DNA from: CAWJMD01 sp963843835
GTDB lineage: Bacteria > Actinomycetota > Actinomycetes > Actinomycetales > CAWJMD01
Length of the DNA stretch: 64,000 nucleotides
Direction of reading: 5' to 3'
NCBI GenBank assembly: GCA_963843835.1
Contig: CAWJMD010000008.1
Span: 744,001-808,000, forward strand
Numbering within the stretch: the first letter of the stretch is position 1; each line of letters starts with the position of its first letter. Positions 8,305-16,923 of this stretch are shown here, in pieces. The notes beneath the pieces are model-generated. The model was not told the DNA's origin and made no database searches. It saw only the letters and a list, made by a program, of their open reading frames with translations. The position numbers and the translations under genes were made by a program.

Positions 8305-9366
8305 GTGACCGACCGTCCCGCCTCGCCCGTCGGGCTGCACCGCGTCCTCGAGCCCGCCGGCGTCCTGCCGCAGGCGGCACGTCGCCTGGACGCCCGGCCC
8401 GACCTGTGGCCCGACGAGGTACGCATCGACCTGGAGCGGCTCAACCTCGACGCCGCCAGCTACCGGCAGCTCGCCGGCGCCCACACCGTCGACGGTGTGC
8501 TGGACGGCGACGGCGTGCGCGCCGAGGTCCTGTCGATCGTCACCGAGCGCGGCAAGATGCAGAACCCGGTCACCGGCTCCGGCGGGATGCTGGTCGGCAC
8601 CGTCACCGAGGTGGGTCCCGAGTCGCCCCTGGGCCTCGCGGTGGGCGACCGCGTCGCCACGCTGGTGTCGCTCTCGCTGACGCCCCTGGCCCTCACCGAC
8701 GGCCTGGTCGACTGGGACGGCCGCAGCGAGCAGGTGCCGGCGTCCGGCCACGCGATCCTGTTCGGCCGGTCGATCGCCGCCGTGCTGCCCGACGACCTCG
8801 ACCCGGCGCTGTCGCTGGCCGTGATGGACGTGTGCGGCGCCCCGGCGCTGGTTGACCGCGTGGTGCGCCGGTACGTCGCGGAGGGCAGGCCTCCGACGGT
8901 CGCGGTGATCGGGGGAGCGGGCAAGTCCGGGTCGATGTCCCTCGCAGCGGCCCGGCGGGCCGGCGCCTCACGCACCGCGGGGATCGTGCCGGTGACCTCG
9001 GAGGCGGAGCTGCTCACCGCCGCCGACCTCGCCGACGTCGTGGCCCTCGCCGACGCGCGCGACCCGGTGGCCCTGTCCGAGGCGGTGGCGGGCGCGCTGG
9101 GTGGGCAGGCCGACGTCACGGTCGTCTGCGTCGACGTGCCGGGTTGCGAGCACGGCGCCATCCTGGCGACGGCCGACGGCGGCACGGTCGTCTTCTTCTC
9201 GATGGCGACGTCGTTCACGGCCGCCGCCCTCGGCGCCGAGGGCCTCGCCGCCGACGTGACCATGCTGATCGGCAACGGCTACGTGCCCGGCCACGCCGAG
9301 CTGGCCCTGCAGGTGCTGCGCGAGGTGCCCGGGGTCCGGGCTCTGTTCGAGCGACGCCTGGACTAG
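8305..9366 (+). CDS. kdd: L-erythro-3,5-diaminohexanoate dehydrogenase (Kdd)
   Basis: NAD(P)+-dependent oxidative deaminase converting 3,5-diaminohexanoate to 5-amino-3-oxohexanoate and ammonia (EC 1.4.1.11), third step of the pathway. The 353-aa protein has a GroES-like N-terminal half and a Rossmann half whose nucleotide loop is VIGGAGKSG (residues 201-209). GKMQNPVTGSGGMLVG (83-98) is characteristic of the family. GTG 8305 follows CTGGAGG at the right distance; upstream in-frame codons lack a ribosome site. It begins a plus-strand run continued by the amidohydrolase, and a palindromic repeat lies just after its stop. Confidence 0.92.
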   Translation: MTDRPASPVGLHRVLEPAGVLPQAARRLDARPDLWPDEVRIDLERLNLDAASYRQLAGAHTVDGVLDGDGVRAEVLSIVTERGKMQNPVTGSGGMLVGTVTEVGPESPLGLAVGDRVATLVSLSLTPLALTDGLVDWDGRSEQVPASGHAILFGRSIAAVLPDDLDPALSLAVMDVCGAPALVDRVVRRYVAEGRPPTVAVIGGAGKSGSMSLAAARRAGASRTAGIVPVTSEAELLTAADLADVVALADARDPVALSEAVAGALGGQADVTVVCVDVPGCEHGAILATADGGTVVFFSMATSFTAAALGAEGLAADVTMLIGNGYVPGHAELALQVLREVPGVRALFERRLD

Positions 9367-9381
9367 GTCGCCGGGCACGGC

Positions 9382-9462
9382 CCCTCCCTCTCCCCGACTG
9401 GTCGCACCTGGTGCGACACGCCCGGCGTGTCGCACCAGGGGCGACCAGTCGGGGAGGGCGGG
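9382..9462. repeat. dispersed palindromic repeat, copy A
   Basis: Long inverted repeat: TCCCCGACTGGTCGC (from 9391) pairs with GCGACCAGTCGGGGA (ending 9455), and an inner GGTGCGACACGCC/GGCGTGTCGCACC pair completes the stem. It starts within 20 bases of the kdd stop. Closely related hairpins occur at 24.2 and 26.2 kb, so it belongs to a dispersed family rather than being a gene-specific terminator. Confidence 0.8.
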
Positions 9463-9527
9463 GCGTGGGGACGGACGGGCCGGGACCCCGCCCCGCCGGC
9501 CGTCAGGCTCCCCGGCACACTGTCGAC

Positions 9528-11219
9528 GTGCCCGCCGACCCCCTCCGCCCCGCCAGCGCGCCGGCCCACGCCCTCGACCTGACCGAGGCCCCCCTGCGCA
9601 CCACCCTGTACCGCGGCGGGAGCGTGTACAGCCCGGCCGACCCGTTCGCGACGGCGATGGTCGTCGCCGGTGACACGGTGGCGTGGGTCGGCTCGGAGGA
9701 GGCCGCTGGGGCACAGGTCGGCCAGGTCGACGACGTCATCGAGCTGGAGGGCGCACTGGTCACCCCGGCCTTCGTGGACGGTCACGTGCACACCACGGAC
9801 ACGGGCCTCGCCCTGACCGGCGTCCCGCTGTCGGAGGCGACGTCCCTCGGCGAGGCGCTGGAGATGGTCGAGCGGGCCAGCCGCGCGTCGGGTGGTCGCC
9901 CGGTGATCGGGCACGGCTGGGACGAGACGGCCTGGCCCGAGGGCCGTCCGCCGACGCGGGGCGAGCTGGACCGCGCGTCCCACGGCGGGGTGGTCTACCT
10001 GTCCCGGGTCGACGTGCACTCGGCCGTCGTGTCCAGCGCGCTGGCGCAGGCGTGCGGGCTGCGCGAGCACGACGGGTGGAGCGACTCGGGCCGGGTGGAG
10101 CGGGACGCGCACATGGTGGTGCGCGACGCCACGCGGAGTGGCATGGCACCGGAGGTGCGGCGGGAGCTGCAGTCGGTCGCCCTGCGGGCTGCGGCCTCGG
10201 CGGGCATCGCGACCCTGCACGAGATGGCCGCCCCCCACATCGTCCCTCGCGCGGACACCGCGTCGCTGGCCCTGCTGGGTCAGGACCCGACGATGCCCGA
10301 CGTCCTCACGTACCGCGGGGAGTTCGCCGCGGACCGGGACCGGGCGCGCGCGCTCGTGGCCGAGCTGGCCGACGAGGGCATTGACGTGGCAGGCCTGGCC
10401 GGCGACCTCAATATCGACGGGTCGGTGGGCTCACGCACCGCCGCCTTCAGCGCCCCCTACGCCGACGACGCCCGCCCGGACCACTGCGGCCACCTGTACC
10501 TCGACCCGGAGCAGGTCGCGGCCCATTTGGTGGCGTGCACGGAGGCCGGGATGCAGGGCGGCTTCCACGTGATCGGCGACGCCGGCGTCGACTCCGCGGT
10601 CGAGGGGCTGCGCCTCGCGGCGGAACGCGTCGGCGCCGACCGTCTGCGCGCGGCACGCCACCGGCTGGAGCACGTCGAGGGCGCCACGGACCGTCACGCC
10701 GCCGTGCTGGCCGACCTCGGCGTCTCCGCGAGCGTCCAACCGGTCTTCGACCAGTGGTGGGGCGGGACCGCCTCGCTGTACGAACGTCGCCTCGGCCCCG
10801 AGCGCGGGGCCAGGCTGAACCGGATCGGCTCGATGGCGGCCGCGGGTGTGGTGCTGGCGTTCGGGTCGGACTCGCCGGTGACGCCGTTCGACCCGTGGGG
10901 CGCCGTGCGGGCGGCGGTCTTCCACCACGACCCGGAGCAGCGGATCTCCGCCCGTGCGGCCTTCGCGGCCCACACCCGGGGCGCCCACCGCGCCGCGCGC
11001 CGCGACGGGGAGGGCGTCCTGGCGCTGGGGTCGACCGCGACCTTCGCGGTCTGGGAGCCCACCGACCTGGTGGTGCAGGCACCGGACGCGCGGGTCGCCG
11101 CCTGGAGCACGGACGAGCGCTCGGGGACTCCCGGTCTGCCGGACCTCACGCCCGGTGCCCCGGCACCGGTGTGCCGTCAGACCGTGCTGAGAGGACGGAC
11201 GGTCTTCGCCGCCGGCTGA
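9528..11219 (+). CDS. amidohydrolase family 3 (YtcJ-like) protein
   Basis: Metal-dependent hydrolase of the amidohydrolase superfamily, YtcJ subgroup (563 aa). After a short beta-strand domain, ALVTPAFVDGHVHTTD carries the first metal-binding HxH, later FHVIGDAGV and RHRLEHVEG supply further metal-site residues, and AFGSDSPVTPFDPW provides the catalytic aspartate region. These enzymes cleave N-acyl, cyclic amide or carbamate bonds; the substrate is not predictable. GTG 9528 is preceded by CACACT at six bases, a leaderless arrangement. Placement between kdd and kamD suggests a role tied to lysine or lysine-derived amides, which is inference only. Confidence 0.82.
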   Translation: MPADPLRPASAPAHALDLTEAPLRTTLYRGGSVYSPADPFATAMVVAGDTVAWVGSEEAAGAQVGQVDDVIELEGALVTPAFVDGHVHTTDTGLALTGVPLSEATSLGEALEMVERASRASGGRPVIGHGWDETAWPEGRPPTRGELDRASHGGVVYLSRVDVHSAVVSSALAQACGLREHDGWSDSGRVERDAHMVVRDATRSGMAPEVRRELQSVALRAAASAGIATLHEMAAPHIVPRADTASLALLGQDPTMPDVLTYRGEFAADRDRARALVAELADEGIDVAGLAGDLNIDGSVGSRTAAFSAPYADDARPDHCGHLYLDPEQVAAHLVACTEAGMQGGFHVIGDAGVDSAVEGLRLAAERVGADRLRAARHRLEHVEGATDRHAAVLADLGVSASVQPVFDQWWGGTASLYERRLGPERGARLNRIGSMAAAGVVLAFGSDSPVTPFDPWGAVRAAVFHHDPEQRISARAAFAAHTRGAHRAARRDGEGVLALGSTATFAVWEPTDLVVQAPDARVAAWSTDERSGTPGLPDLTPGAPAPVCRQTVLRGRTVFAAG

Positions 11220-11243
11220 GTCCGCGCCCGACCCGCGGGCAGG

Positions 11244-11915
11244 TCAGCCGGTCGGCGACTGGTGGTCGTTGTACACCCCGGCGCACGGCTGCCCGCTCAG
11301 CCGGGCGACCTCGTCCATCACCAGGTCGGTGAGACGGCGCCGCTTCTGGCCTGCGCTGGAGATCCCGGCCACGGCGTCCACGCCGATCGGCGGACCGAAC
11401 TCGACGGTGATCTTGTAGGGGCGCGGGAACTTCGCGTCGACGGGCTGGACCCGGTCGGTGCCGTGCACCGCGACCGGGACGATCGGCGCACCGGTCTGCA
11501 GCGCGAGCCACGCGACACCGGTGCGCCCGCGGTAGAGGCGGCCGTCGCGCGACCTGGTGCCCTCCGGGTAGATGCCGAAGGCGTCGCCCGCGTGCAGCAC
11601 GTCCGTGGCCAGGTGCAGCGCCGCCTGGGCGTCCGCGTGCGACCCGCGCGGCACCGGGACGGCGCCCACGGCGGTGAAGACGAACCTGTTCCAGGCGCCG
11701 CCCAGACCCTTCCCGGTGAAGTAGTCGCTCTTGGCGAGGAACCGGACGCGCCGGGGCACCCCGAGCGGGATGACCACGCTGTCGAGGAACGAGAGGTGGT
11801 TGCTCGCGACGATGACCGGGCCCGTCGTGGGGATGTTCTCGACCCCCCGGACGGACATCCGGCACCACGCCTTGAGCAGCACCATGGTCAGCAGCCGTAG
11901 AAACCTGTACGTCAC
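11244..11915 (-). CDS. 1-acyl-sn-glycerol-3-phosphate acyltransferase-like protein
   Basis: PlsC-type lysophospholipid acyltransferase (223 aa), membrane-associated, expected to transfer an acyl chain to lysophosphatidic acid or a related acceptor. The catalytic HX4D motif is NHLSFLD, the phosphate-binding motif is YPEGTRSR, and an N-terminal hydrophobic segment precedes them. The GTG at 11915 has GAGGAC just upstream; an in-frame extension further upstream exists but lacks homology-like content. It lies in opposite orientation between the amidohydrolase and kamD, interrupting the lysine gene run, with no obvious pathway link. Confidence 0.88.
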   Translation of the reverse strand: MTYRFLRLLTMVLLKAWCRMSVRGVENIPTTGPVIVASNHLSFLDSVVIPLGVPRRVRFLAKSDYFTGKGLGGAWNRFVFTAVGAVPVPRGSHADAQAALHLATDVLHAGDAFGIYPEGTRSRDGRLYRGRTGVAWLALQTGAPIVPVAVHGTDRVQPVDAKFPRPYKITVEFGPPIGVDAVAGISSAGQKRRRLTDLVMDEVARLSGQPCAGVYNDHQSPTG

Positions 11916-12033
11916 CGAGTCCTCACGGGGCCGAACGCTACTACCGACGACGCGAATCCCGATGCGACCGTAAGACGTCCGGTGTCGGGCATGTGCGACG
12001 GGAGATCCTCCCTCCGCTGCTAGCATCGGCCGC

Positions 12034-13638
12034 ATGTCCTCGCTCAGCGGCTCGGCCCGCATCACGCGTCGGCCGGGTCCGTTGCTCGAGCTCGATCCCG
12101 CCACGGTCCGGGCCGCGCGACGACTGGCCCGCAAGGCCACGCGCCCCGTCGTCCAGATGGCACGTACGCACACCACCGTCTCGGTCGAGCGCGCGGTCCT
12201 GCGCATGGCCGGCCTCGCCGGCGCCGACGCCGAGCGCGTGCCGTGGGTGAACCACCTGGTCGACGCCGTCCGCGGCCAGACCGGCCTCGAGCACGGCGTG
12301 TCGCTCCCGGTCTGGGACGCGCTGGCACGCGGAGAGGCGCCGGACCTGCTCACCCTGGCCCAGAAGGCGTCGAGCGGTGCCGTCGACTTCCGGGTACCGG
12401 AGGGCCGCGACGCGGTCCGCGTCGGCCGCACCGCGCGCTCGGCCGTCGCCACCGGTATCCGCCGGATCGACCGGGCGCGTGCAGCGAGAGAGCGCCTGGT
12501 GAGGCGCCACGGCGACCCCGCGCAGCGGCCGTGGATCTACCTCATCGTCGCCACCGGTGACATCTACGAGGACATCCCGCAGGCCCAGGCCGCGGCCCGC
12601 GAGGGCGCCGACGTCATCGCGGTGATCCGGTCGACCGGCCAGAGCCTGCTCGACTACGTACCCGAGGGGGCGACGCGTGAGGGCTACGCCGGCACGTACG
12701 CGACCCAGGAGAACTTCCGGCTGATGCGGGCAGCGCTCGACGACGTGTCGAAGGAGGTCGGGCGCTACGTGCGCCTGACCAACTACGCGTCGGGCCTGTG
12801 CATGCCGGAGATCGCGACACTGGCCGGGCTCGAGCGGCTCGACATGATGCTCAACGACTCGATGTACGGGATCCTCTTCCGCGACATCAACCCGGTGCGG
12901 ACCTTCGTCGACCAGCGCTTCAGCCGCCAGGTGCACGCACGCGCCGGCATCATCATCAACACCGGCGAGGACAACTACCTGACCACTGCCGATGCGGTCG
13001 AGGCCGCGCACACGGTGACCGTGTCGCAGCTGCTCAACGAGGCCTTCGCCAAGGAGGCCGGGCTCGAGGACTGGCAGCTCGGGCTGGGCCACGCGTTCGA
13101 GATCAACCCGGACCTCCCCGAGTCCTTCCGGATGGAGCTGGCCCACGCGCTGCTGGCGCGGCAGCTGTTCCCGGACGCGCCCCTGAAGTGGATGCCGCCG
13201 ACCAAGCACATGACCGGGGACGTGTTCCGCGGCTACCTGCTCGACGGGTTCTTCAACCTGGTCGGCGCGATGACGGGTCAGGGCATCCTCCTGGTCGGCA
13301 TGATGACCGAGGCGGTCGTGACCCCCTGGATCTCGGACCGCGACCTGGCGCTGCAGAACGTCCGGTACGTGATGAACGCCGCCGGTGGGCTCACCGAGGA
13401 CTTCCGTCCGCCGCCCGACGGGTTCATCGCCGGACGGGCACGGCAGGTGCTCGGGGAGGCGGTCGACCTGCTCGAGGCGATCGTGGACGACGGGCTGCTG
13501 AACGCCATCGGCGACGGCACGTTCGGGCTGATGAAGCGTCCGGCCGATGCCGGCAAGGGGCTCGAGGGCGTGGTGAAGCGGGCGGACGGGTACCTGAACC
13601 CGGCTGTCGACCTGCTCGAGGAGGGCGCGACCAAGTGA
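12034..13638 (+). CDS. kamD: lysine 5,6-aminomutase alpha subunit (KamD)
   Basis: Large catalytic subunit of the adenosylcobalamin- and PLP-dependent beta-lysine/D-lysine 5,6-aminomutase (EC 5.4.3.3), which moves the terminal amino group of beta-lysine to give 3,5-diaminohexanoate. The 534-aa sequence matches the family's TIM-barrel subunit, including YLIVATGDIYEDIPQAQAA, GTYATQENFRLMR and KWMPPTKHMTGDVFRG. TAGCAT (12021-12026) lies seven bases before the ATG. The stop overlaps the start of kamE (GTGA), implying translational coupling of the two subunits. Confidence 0.95.
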   Translation: MSSLSGSARITRRPGPLLELDPATVRAARRLARKATRPVVQMARTHTTVSVERAVLRMAGLAGADAERVPWVNHLVDAVRGQTGLEHGVSLPVWDALARGEAPDLLTLAQKASSGAVDFRVPEGRDAVRVGRTARSAVATGIRRIDRARAARERLVRRHGDPAQRPWIYLIVATGDIYEDIPQAQAAAREGADVIAVIRSTGQSLLDYVPEGATREGYAGTYATQENFRLMRAALDDVSKEVGRYVRLTNYASGLCMPEIATLAGLERLDMMLNDSMYGILFRDINPVRTFVDQRFSRQVHARAGIIINTGEDNYLTTADAVEAAHTVTVSQLLNEAFAKEAGLEDWQLGLGHAFEINPDLPESFRMELAHALLARQLFPDAPLKWMPPTKHMTGDVFRGYLLDGFFNLVGAMTGQGILLVGMMTEAVVTPWISDRDLALQNVRYVMNAAGGLTEDFRPPPDGFIAGRARQVLGEAVDLLEAIVDDGLLNAIGDGTFGLMKRPADAGKGLEGVVKRADGYLNPAVDLLEEGATK

Positions 13639-14465
13639 GGACGACCACGGACGAGGGGACGCCTCAGAGCGGGGGCACGCCGGGGCACGTCGTGCGGCCC
13701 TACGGCGACACGACAGGCGACGGGATGGTTCAGGTCTCGTTCACGCTGCCGCTGTCGCACGACAAGCGGGCCGAGGGCGCCGCCGCCCAGCTCGCCGCGA
13801 AGATGGGCATCGAGCCGGCTCTCGTGGTGCACGCGAAGCCGGTCGGTCCCGACTTCACGTTCTTCGTCGTCTACGGCTCCGTGCGCCACCTCGTCGACGT
13901 GTCCGCCGTCCAGGTGGTGGAGCGGGAGTACCCGCTCCTGACCGCCAAGGAGATCAACGCCGCGATCAAGCGCCGTCTGCGACGCAAGCTCGTCGTCGTG
14001 GGCGCGTGCATCGGCACCGACGCCCACACGGTGGGCATCGACGCGATCCTCAACATCAAGGGTTTCGCGGGCGAGAAGGGGCTGGAGTACTACCGGGAGA
14101 TCACCGTGGTGAACCTCGGCGCGCAGGTGCTCGTACCCGAGCTCGTGGAGAGGGCGAAGGCGGCCAAGGCCGACGCCGTGCTGGTCTCCCAGGTGGTCAC
14201 CCAGCGCGACGCACACCTGCACAACACCAAGGAGATGTCCGCGGCGTTCCGCGAGGCGTACGAGGAGGGCACCGCCCCGCACCTCGTGGTCGGCGGCCCA
14301 CGCTTCGACGAGCAGGCCACCACGGCGCTCGGGGTCGACCGGATCTTCGGCAAGGGGACGACACCTGGCGAGGTGGCCTCGTACCTGGTGCACGCCCTCC
14401 TGCCGCCGGCCCCGAGCGGCAGGGGCACCCGTCGGGACGACGACTCGCTCGGGAGGTCGGCGTGA
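13635..14465 (+). CDS. kamE: lysine 5,6-aminomutase beta subunit (KamE)
   Basis: Cobalamin-binding subunit partnering KamD (276 aa). The base-off B12 motif DAHTVG (D129-x-H131-x-x-G134) is present, and LNIKGFAGEKGLE just after it contains the lysine (K142) expected to form the PLP imine, by position in characterised 5,6-aminomutases. The N-terminal dimerisation domain precedes the Rossmann-like B12 domain. The GTG start overlaps the kamD stop, and its own stop overlaps the kal start, giving a tightly coupled kamD-kamE-kal unit. No E1-type reactivation protein for the mutase is visible nearby. Confidence 0.95.
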   Translation: MRTTTDEGTPQSGGTPGHVVRPYGDTTGDGMVQVSFTLPLSHDKRAEGAAAQLAAKMGIEPALVVHAKPVGPDFTFFVVYGSVRHLVDVSAVQVVEREYPLLTAKEINAAIKRRLRRKLVVVGACIGTDAHTVGIDAILNIKGFAGEKGLEYYREITVVNLGAQVLVPELVERAKAAKADAVLVSQVVTQRDAHLHNTKEMSAAFREAYEEGTAPHLVVGGPRFDEQATTALGVDRIFGKGTTPGEVASYLVHALLPPAPSGRGTRRDDDSLGRSA

Positions 14466-14875
14466 GCGACCACACCGCCGGGCCGCCCGACCTCGACCCC
14501 CGTGTCGGCCTGACGGTCGTGCACCGCCGCTACGTGCCGTACAGCCACGCCCACTACGCCGGGGACCTGGTCGACGGCGCGTACAGCCTGGGCTGCTTCG
14601 GTGACGTGGCCACGGAGGTCTGCATCCGGACGGACGGCGACGAAGGGCTGTTCGCGGGCTACTCGGACGTCGCCTTCCTCGCGCCCGTGCGCGCCGGGGA
14701 CGTCGTGGAGATCTCGGCCGTGGTGACCCGGGTGGGCCGCCGCAGCCGAGAGCTGTCCCTGACCGCCAGCGTGGTCTGCCGCGGCAACCCGGCGCGCTCG
14801 GCCTCTGCCGCGGACGTGCTGGACCCGCCGATCGTGGCCACCACCGCCACCGGCACCGTCGTCGTTCCCGGGTGA
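14462..14875 (+). CDS. kal: 3-aminobutyryl-CoA ammonia-lyase-like protein (Kal)
   Basis: Small hotdog-fold protein (137 aa) matching L-3-aminobutyryl-CoA ammonia-lyase (EC 4.3.1.14), which releases ammonia from 3-aminobutyryl-CoA to form crotonyl-CoA. Typical features are the N-terminal RRYVPYSHAHYAGDLVDGA segment and FLAPVRAGDVVEISAVVTRVG in the hotdog core. Its GTG overlaps the kamE stop. The enzyme that should make its substrate (Kce, DUF849/BKACE family) is not in the window. A generic MaoC/thioesterase role is the alternative, but operon position argues for Kal. Confidence 0.85.
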   Translation: MSDHTAGPPDLDPRVGLTVVHRRYVPYSHAHYAGDLVDGAYSLGCFGDVATEVCIRTDGDEGLFAGYSDVAFLAPVRAGDVVEISAVVTRVGRRSRELSLTASVVCRGNPARSASAADVLDPPIVATTATGTVVVPG

Positions 14876-14980
14876 CGTCGACCCCGTCAGAGGCGTTGCC
14901 GCACAGGGCATCCGACACGCCGAGACGACACGCCGACGTGCGGGCGCATCAACTCCACCGGCCCCTGCCGGCGACCCCCG

Positions 14981-15016
14981 CCTGACCTGCGGCGACGGAT
15001 GTCGTCGCAGGTCAGG
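14981..15016. terminator. hairpin downstream of kamDE-kal
   Basis: CCTGACCTGCGGCGAC and GTCGTCGCAGGTCAGG form a 16-base stem with one G:T-type mismatch and a four-base loop (GGAT), about 105 bases after the kal stop. Likely transcription terminator; no T-run follows. Confidence 0.5.
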
Positions 15017-15138
15017 GCCTGGTTGACAGGCATCCTTGAAACGGTACGTTCTGACACTTCGGCCGCACACATCGTGGCGTCCGACCAGTCGTCCCCGGAG
15101 GCGCGCAGACGGCGGCAGATCCGTTGTCGCCCGTGCAC
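14995..15138 (-). pseudogene. possible TetR-family HTH remnant
   Basis: Minus-strand translation gives DATMCAAEVSERTVSR followed by MPVNQALTCDDI. This resembles the helix-turn-helix of TetR regulators (pattern ATVxDIAxxAGVSxRTxxRxFPxKExL) with residues missing, and no regulator body continues after it. A TTGACA/TACGTT promoter-like pair and the small inverted repeat AACG-GTA-CGTT overlap it. Best read as the eroded start of a lost regulator; chance similarity is possible. Confidence 0.25.
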
Positions 15139-15333
15139 CGACGCGGTGGCGATCCACGGCCTCGACGTTCAACGGGGTCACGGGGTGGATCAAGGTCGGG
15201 CCCGCGCGCTCTATAGACAACGAGCCGTCGCAGCGACGCCATCGCTGAACGGTTCGGCCCGAAGGGCGCGCGGGCCGACCGGACCATCCGGGCCGGTCGG
15301 GACGCCGAGGCACCCCTCACCTACAGTCACTGC

Positions 15334-16923
15334 GTGCCTCCACGCCCCCTGCCGCACGTCGTTGCCGCGGCCCTGGCGGTGGTCGCGGGGCTCGGTGCCT
15401 GGCTGGCCTTCCCTGGGGTGGGCCTGTGGTGGCTCGCACCACTCGCCGTGGCCGGTCTCGCCCTCGCCGTGCGGGCCCGCGGCCTCAGGTCGGGGGCCCT
15501 GCTCGGCTACATGTTCGGGCTGGCCTTCCAGCTCCCCCTGATCGAGTGGACGGGATCCGTCGTCGGGGCCCTTCCCTGGGTGGTGCTCTCCTGCACCGAG
15601 GCCCTCTTCGGGGCCCTGGCCGGGATCGCCCTCTGCCTGGCCCAGCGCCTGCCCGCGGGTGGGCTGCCGGGGGTCCTGCTCCGAGGCGGCGTGATGGCCG
15701 CCAGCTGGATCGCCGTCGAAGCCGCCCAGGGACGGTTGCCCTTCGGTGGCTTCGGGTGGAGCCGTCTCGCCTTCTCGCAGACCGACGCACCGACGCTGGC
15801 CCTGGCGGCCCTGGGCGGGGCTCCGGTGGTCTCGTTCGCCGTCGCGCTCGTGGGGGCGTTCCTGCTCGAGGCCGCCGTCGCCGCGCGCGGACGCCGGTGG
15901 CTGCCCGCCGCCGGGGGAGTGGTCGCGGCGACCGCCGTCCTCCTGTGCGGCCTGGCCGTCCCCACCCCGACGGAGCCGCAGGAGGGCTCGCTGACGGTGT
16001 CCGCCGTGCAGGGCAACGTCCCCCGGCCGGGGCTCGAGTTCAACGCCGAGCGCCGCGCGGTGCTCGACAACCACGCGGCCGCGACGCGCGACCTCGCCGA
16101 CGCCGTGGCCGAGGGCGACGTCGAGCAGCCCGATCTCGTGGTCTGGCCCGAGAACGCCAGCGACATCGACCCCTTCCGCAACGCGGACGCGGCACAGGTG
16201 ATCTCGGCCGCCGTGGACGACGTGGACGCCCCGACATTGCTCGGGACCCTCGTGCGGGGTTCCGACGGCCGGGTCCGCAACACGTCGCTGCTGTGGCTGC
16301 CGGGGCGGGGACCCGTCGACGAGTACGTGAAGCGCGCGCCGGTGCCCTTCGCCGAGTACGTGCCCTATCGCGAGCTGTTCCGCGCGATCACGCCGCTGAT
16401 CGACCAGGCCGGTGACATGGCGGCCGGGGGAGAGGTGGGGCTGGTCGAGGTGCCCCTGGACGCTGGCGGCACGGTGCCGGTGGGCGACCTCATCTGCTTC
16501 GAGGTGCTCGTCGACCACCTGGTCGCCGACACCGTCGACGCAGGCGCCCAGGTGCTCGTGGTGCAGACCAACAACGCGACGTTCGGGTACAGCGACGAGA
16601 GCGTCCAGCAGCTCGCCATGTCGCGCTTGCGTGCGGTCGAGACCGGTCGCGCCGTGGTCCACGCGTCCACGGTGGGAGTCAGCGCGATCATCCGGCCCGA
16701 CGGCACCGTCGTCGACCAGACCTCGTTGTTCACCCAGGACGTCCTCACCGCGTCCGTGCCGCGGCGGAGCGAGCTCACGTGGGCGAGCCGGCTGCGGGAG
16801 TGGCCGGAGTGGCTGGTCGTCGTCGGTGGCATCCTGGGGGCCTTGGCCGGCGCCCGTGTCAGGCCCTCACGACTGGCGGCGGCGGCGTCGCCCGTGACGG
16901 TGTCAGCGAAGGAGGGTCCGTGA
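15334..16923 (+). CDS. lnt: apolipoprotein N-acyltransferase (Lnt)
   Basis: Membrane enzyme that N-acylates the lipid-modified cysteine of lipoproteins. The 529-aa protein has a hydrophobic N-terminal half (about residues 8-205, several helices) followed by a nitrilase-type catalytic domain. Catalytic residues are visible as the Glu in VWPENASD, the Lys in VKRAPVPFAEYVPYR and the Cys in DLICFEVLVDHL. A hydrophobic segment near the C-terminus re-enters the membrane. The GTG start is leaderless (TACAGT six bases upstream). The next gene, a polyprenol-phosphate mannosyltransferase, overlaps its stop; in mycobacteria the two activities are linked in Ppm1. Confidence 0.94.
   Translation: MPPRPLPHVVAAALAVVAGLGAWLAFPGVGLWWLAPLAVAGLALAVRARGLRSGALLGYMFGLAFQLPLIEWTGSVVGALPWVVLSCTEALFGALAGIALCLAQRLPAGGLPGVLLRGGVMAASWIAVEAAQGRLPFGGFGWSRLAFSQTDAPTLALAALGGAPVVSFAVALVGAFLLEAAVAARGRRWLPAAGGVVAATAVLLCGLAVPTPTEPQEGSLTVSAVQGNVPRPGLEFNAERRAVLDNHAAATRDLADAVAEGDVEQPDLVVWPENASDIDPFRNADAAQVISAAVDDVDAPTLLGTLVRGSDGRVRNTSLLWLPGRGPVDEYVKRAPVPFAEYVPYRELFRAITPLIDQAGDMAAGGEVGLVEVPLDAGGTVPVGDLICFEVLVDHLVADTVDAGAQVLVVQTNNATFGYSDESVQQLAMSRLRAVETGRAVVHASTVGVSAIIRPDGTVVDQTSLFTQDVLTASVPRRSELTWASRLREWPEWLVVVGGILGALAGARVRPSRLAAAASPVTVSAKEGP

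Larger units (their letters stand above)
14876..15333. other. 458-base intergenic region between kal and lnt
   Basis: No intact gene seen. It contains a strong hairpin (14981-15016), a promoter-like TTGACA (15023-15028) with TACGTT (15045-15050) 16 bases downstream, a minus-strand fragment resembling a TetR helix-turn-helix (about 14995-15138), and at the right end TACAGT (15322-15327), the -10 box of the leaderless lnt gene. Confidence 0.55.

Noticed and set aside
13278..14918. Long minus-strand open frame opposite kamD/kamE/kal
   Set aside because: Antisense shadow typical of high-G+C DNA; composition is Arg/Gly/Pro/His-rich and the plus strand encodes clear enzymes.
15211..16662. Long minus-strand open frame opposite lnt
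   Set aside because: Low-complexity His/Gly/Asp/Gln translation with no domain, fully overlapping the well-supported lnt gene.
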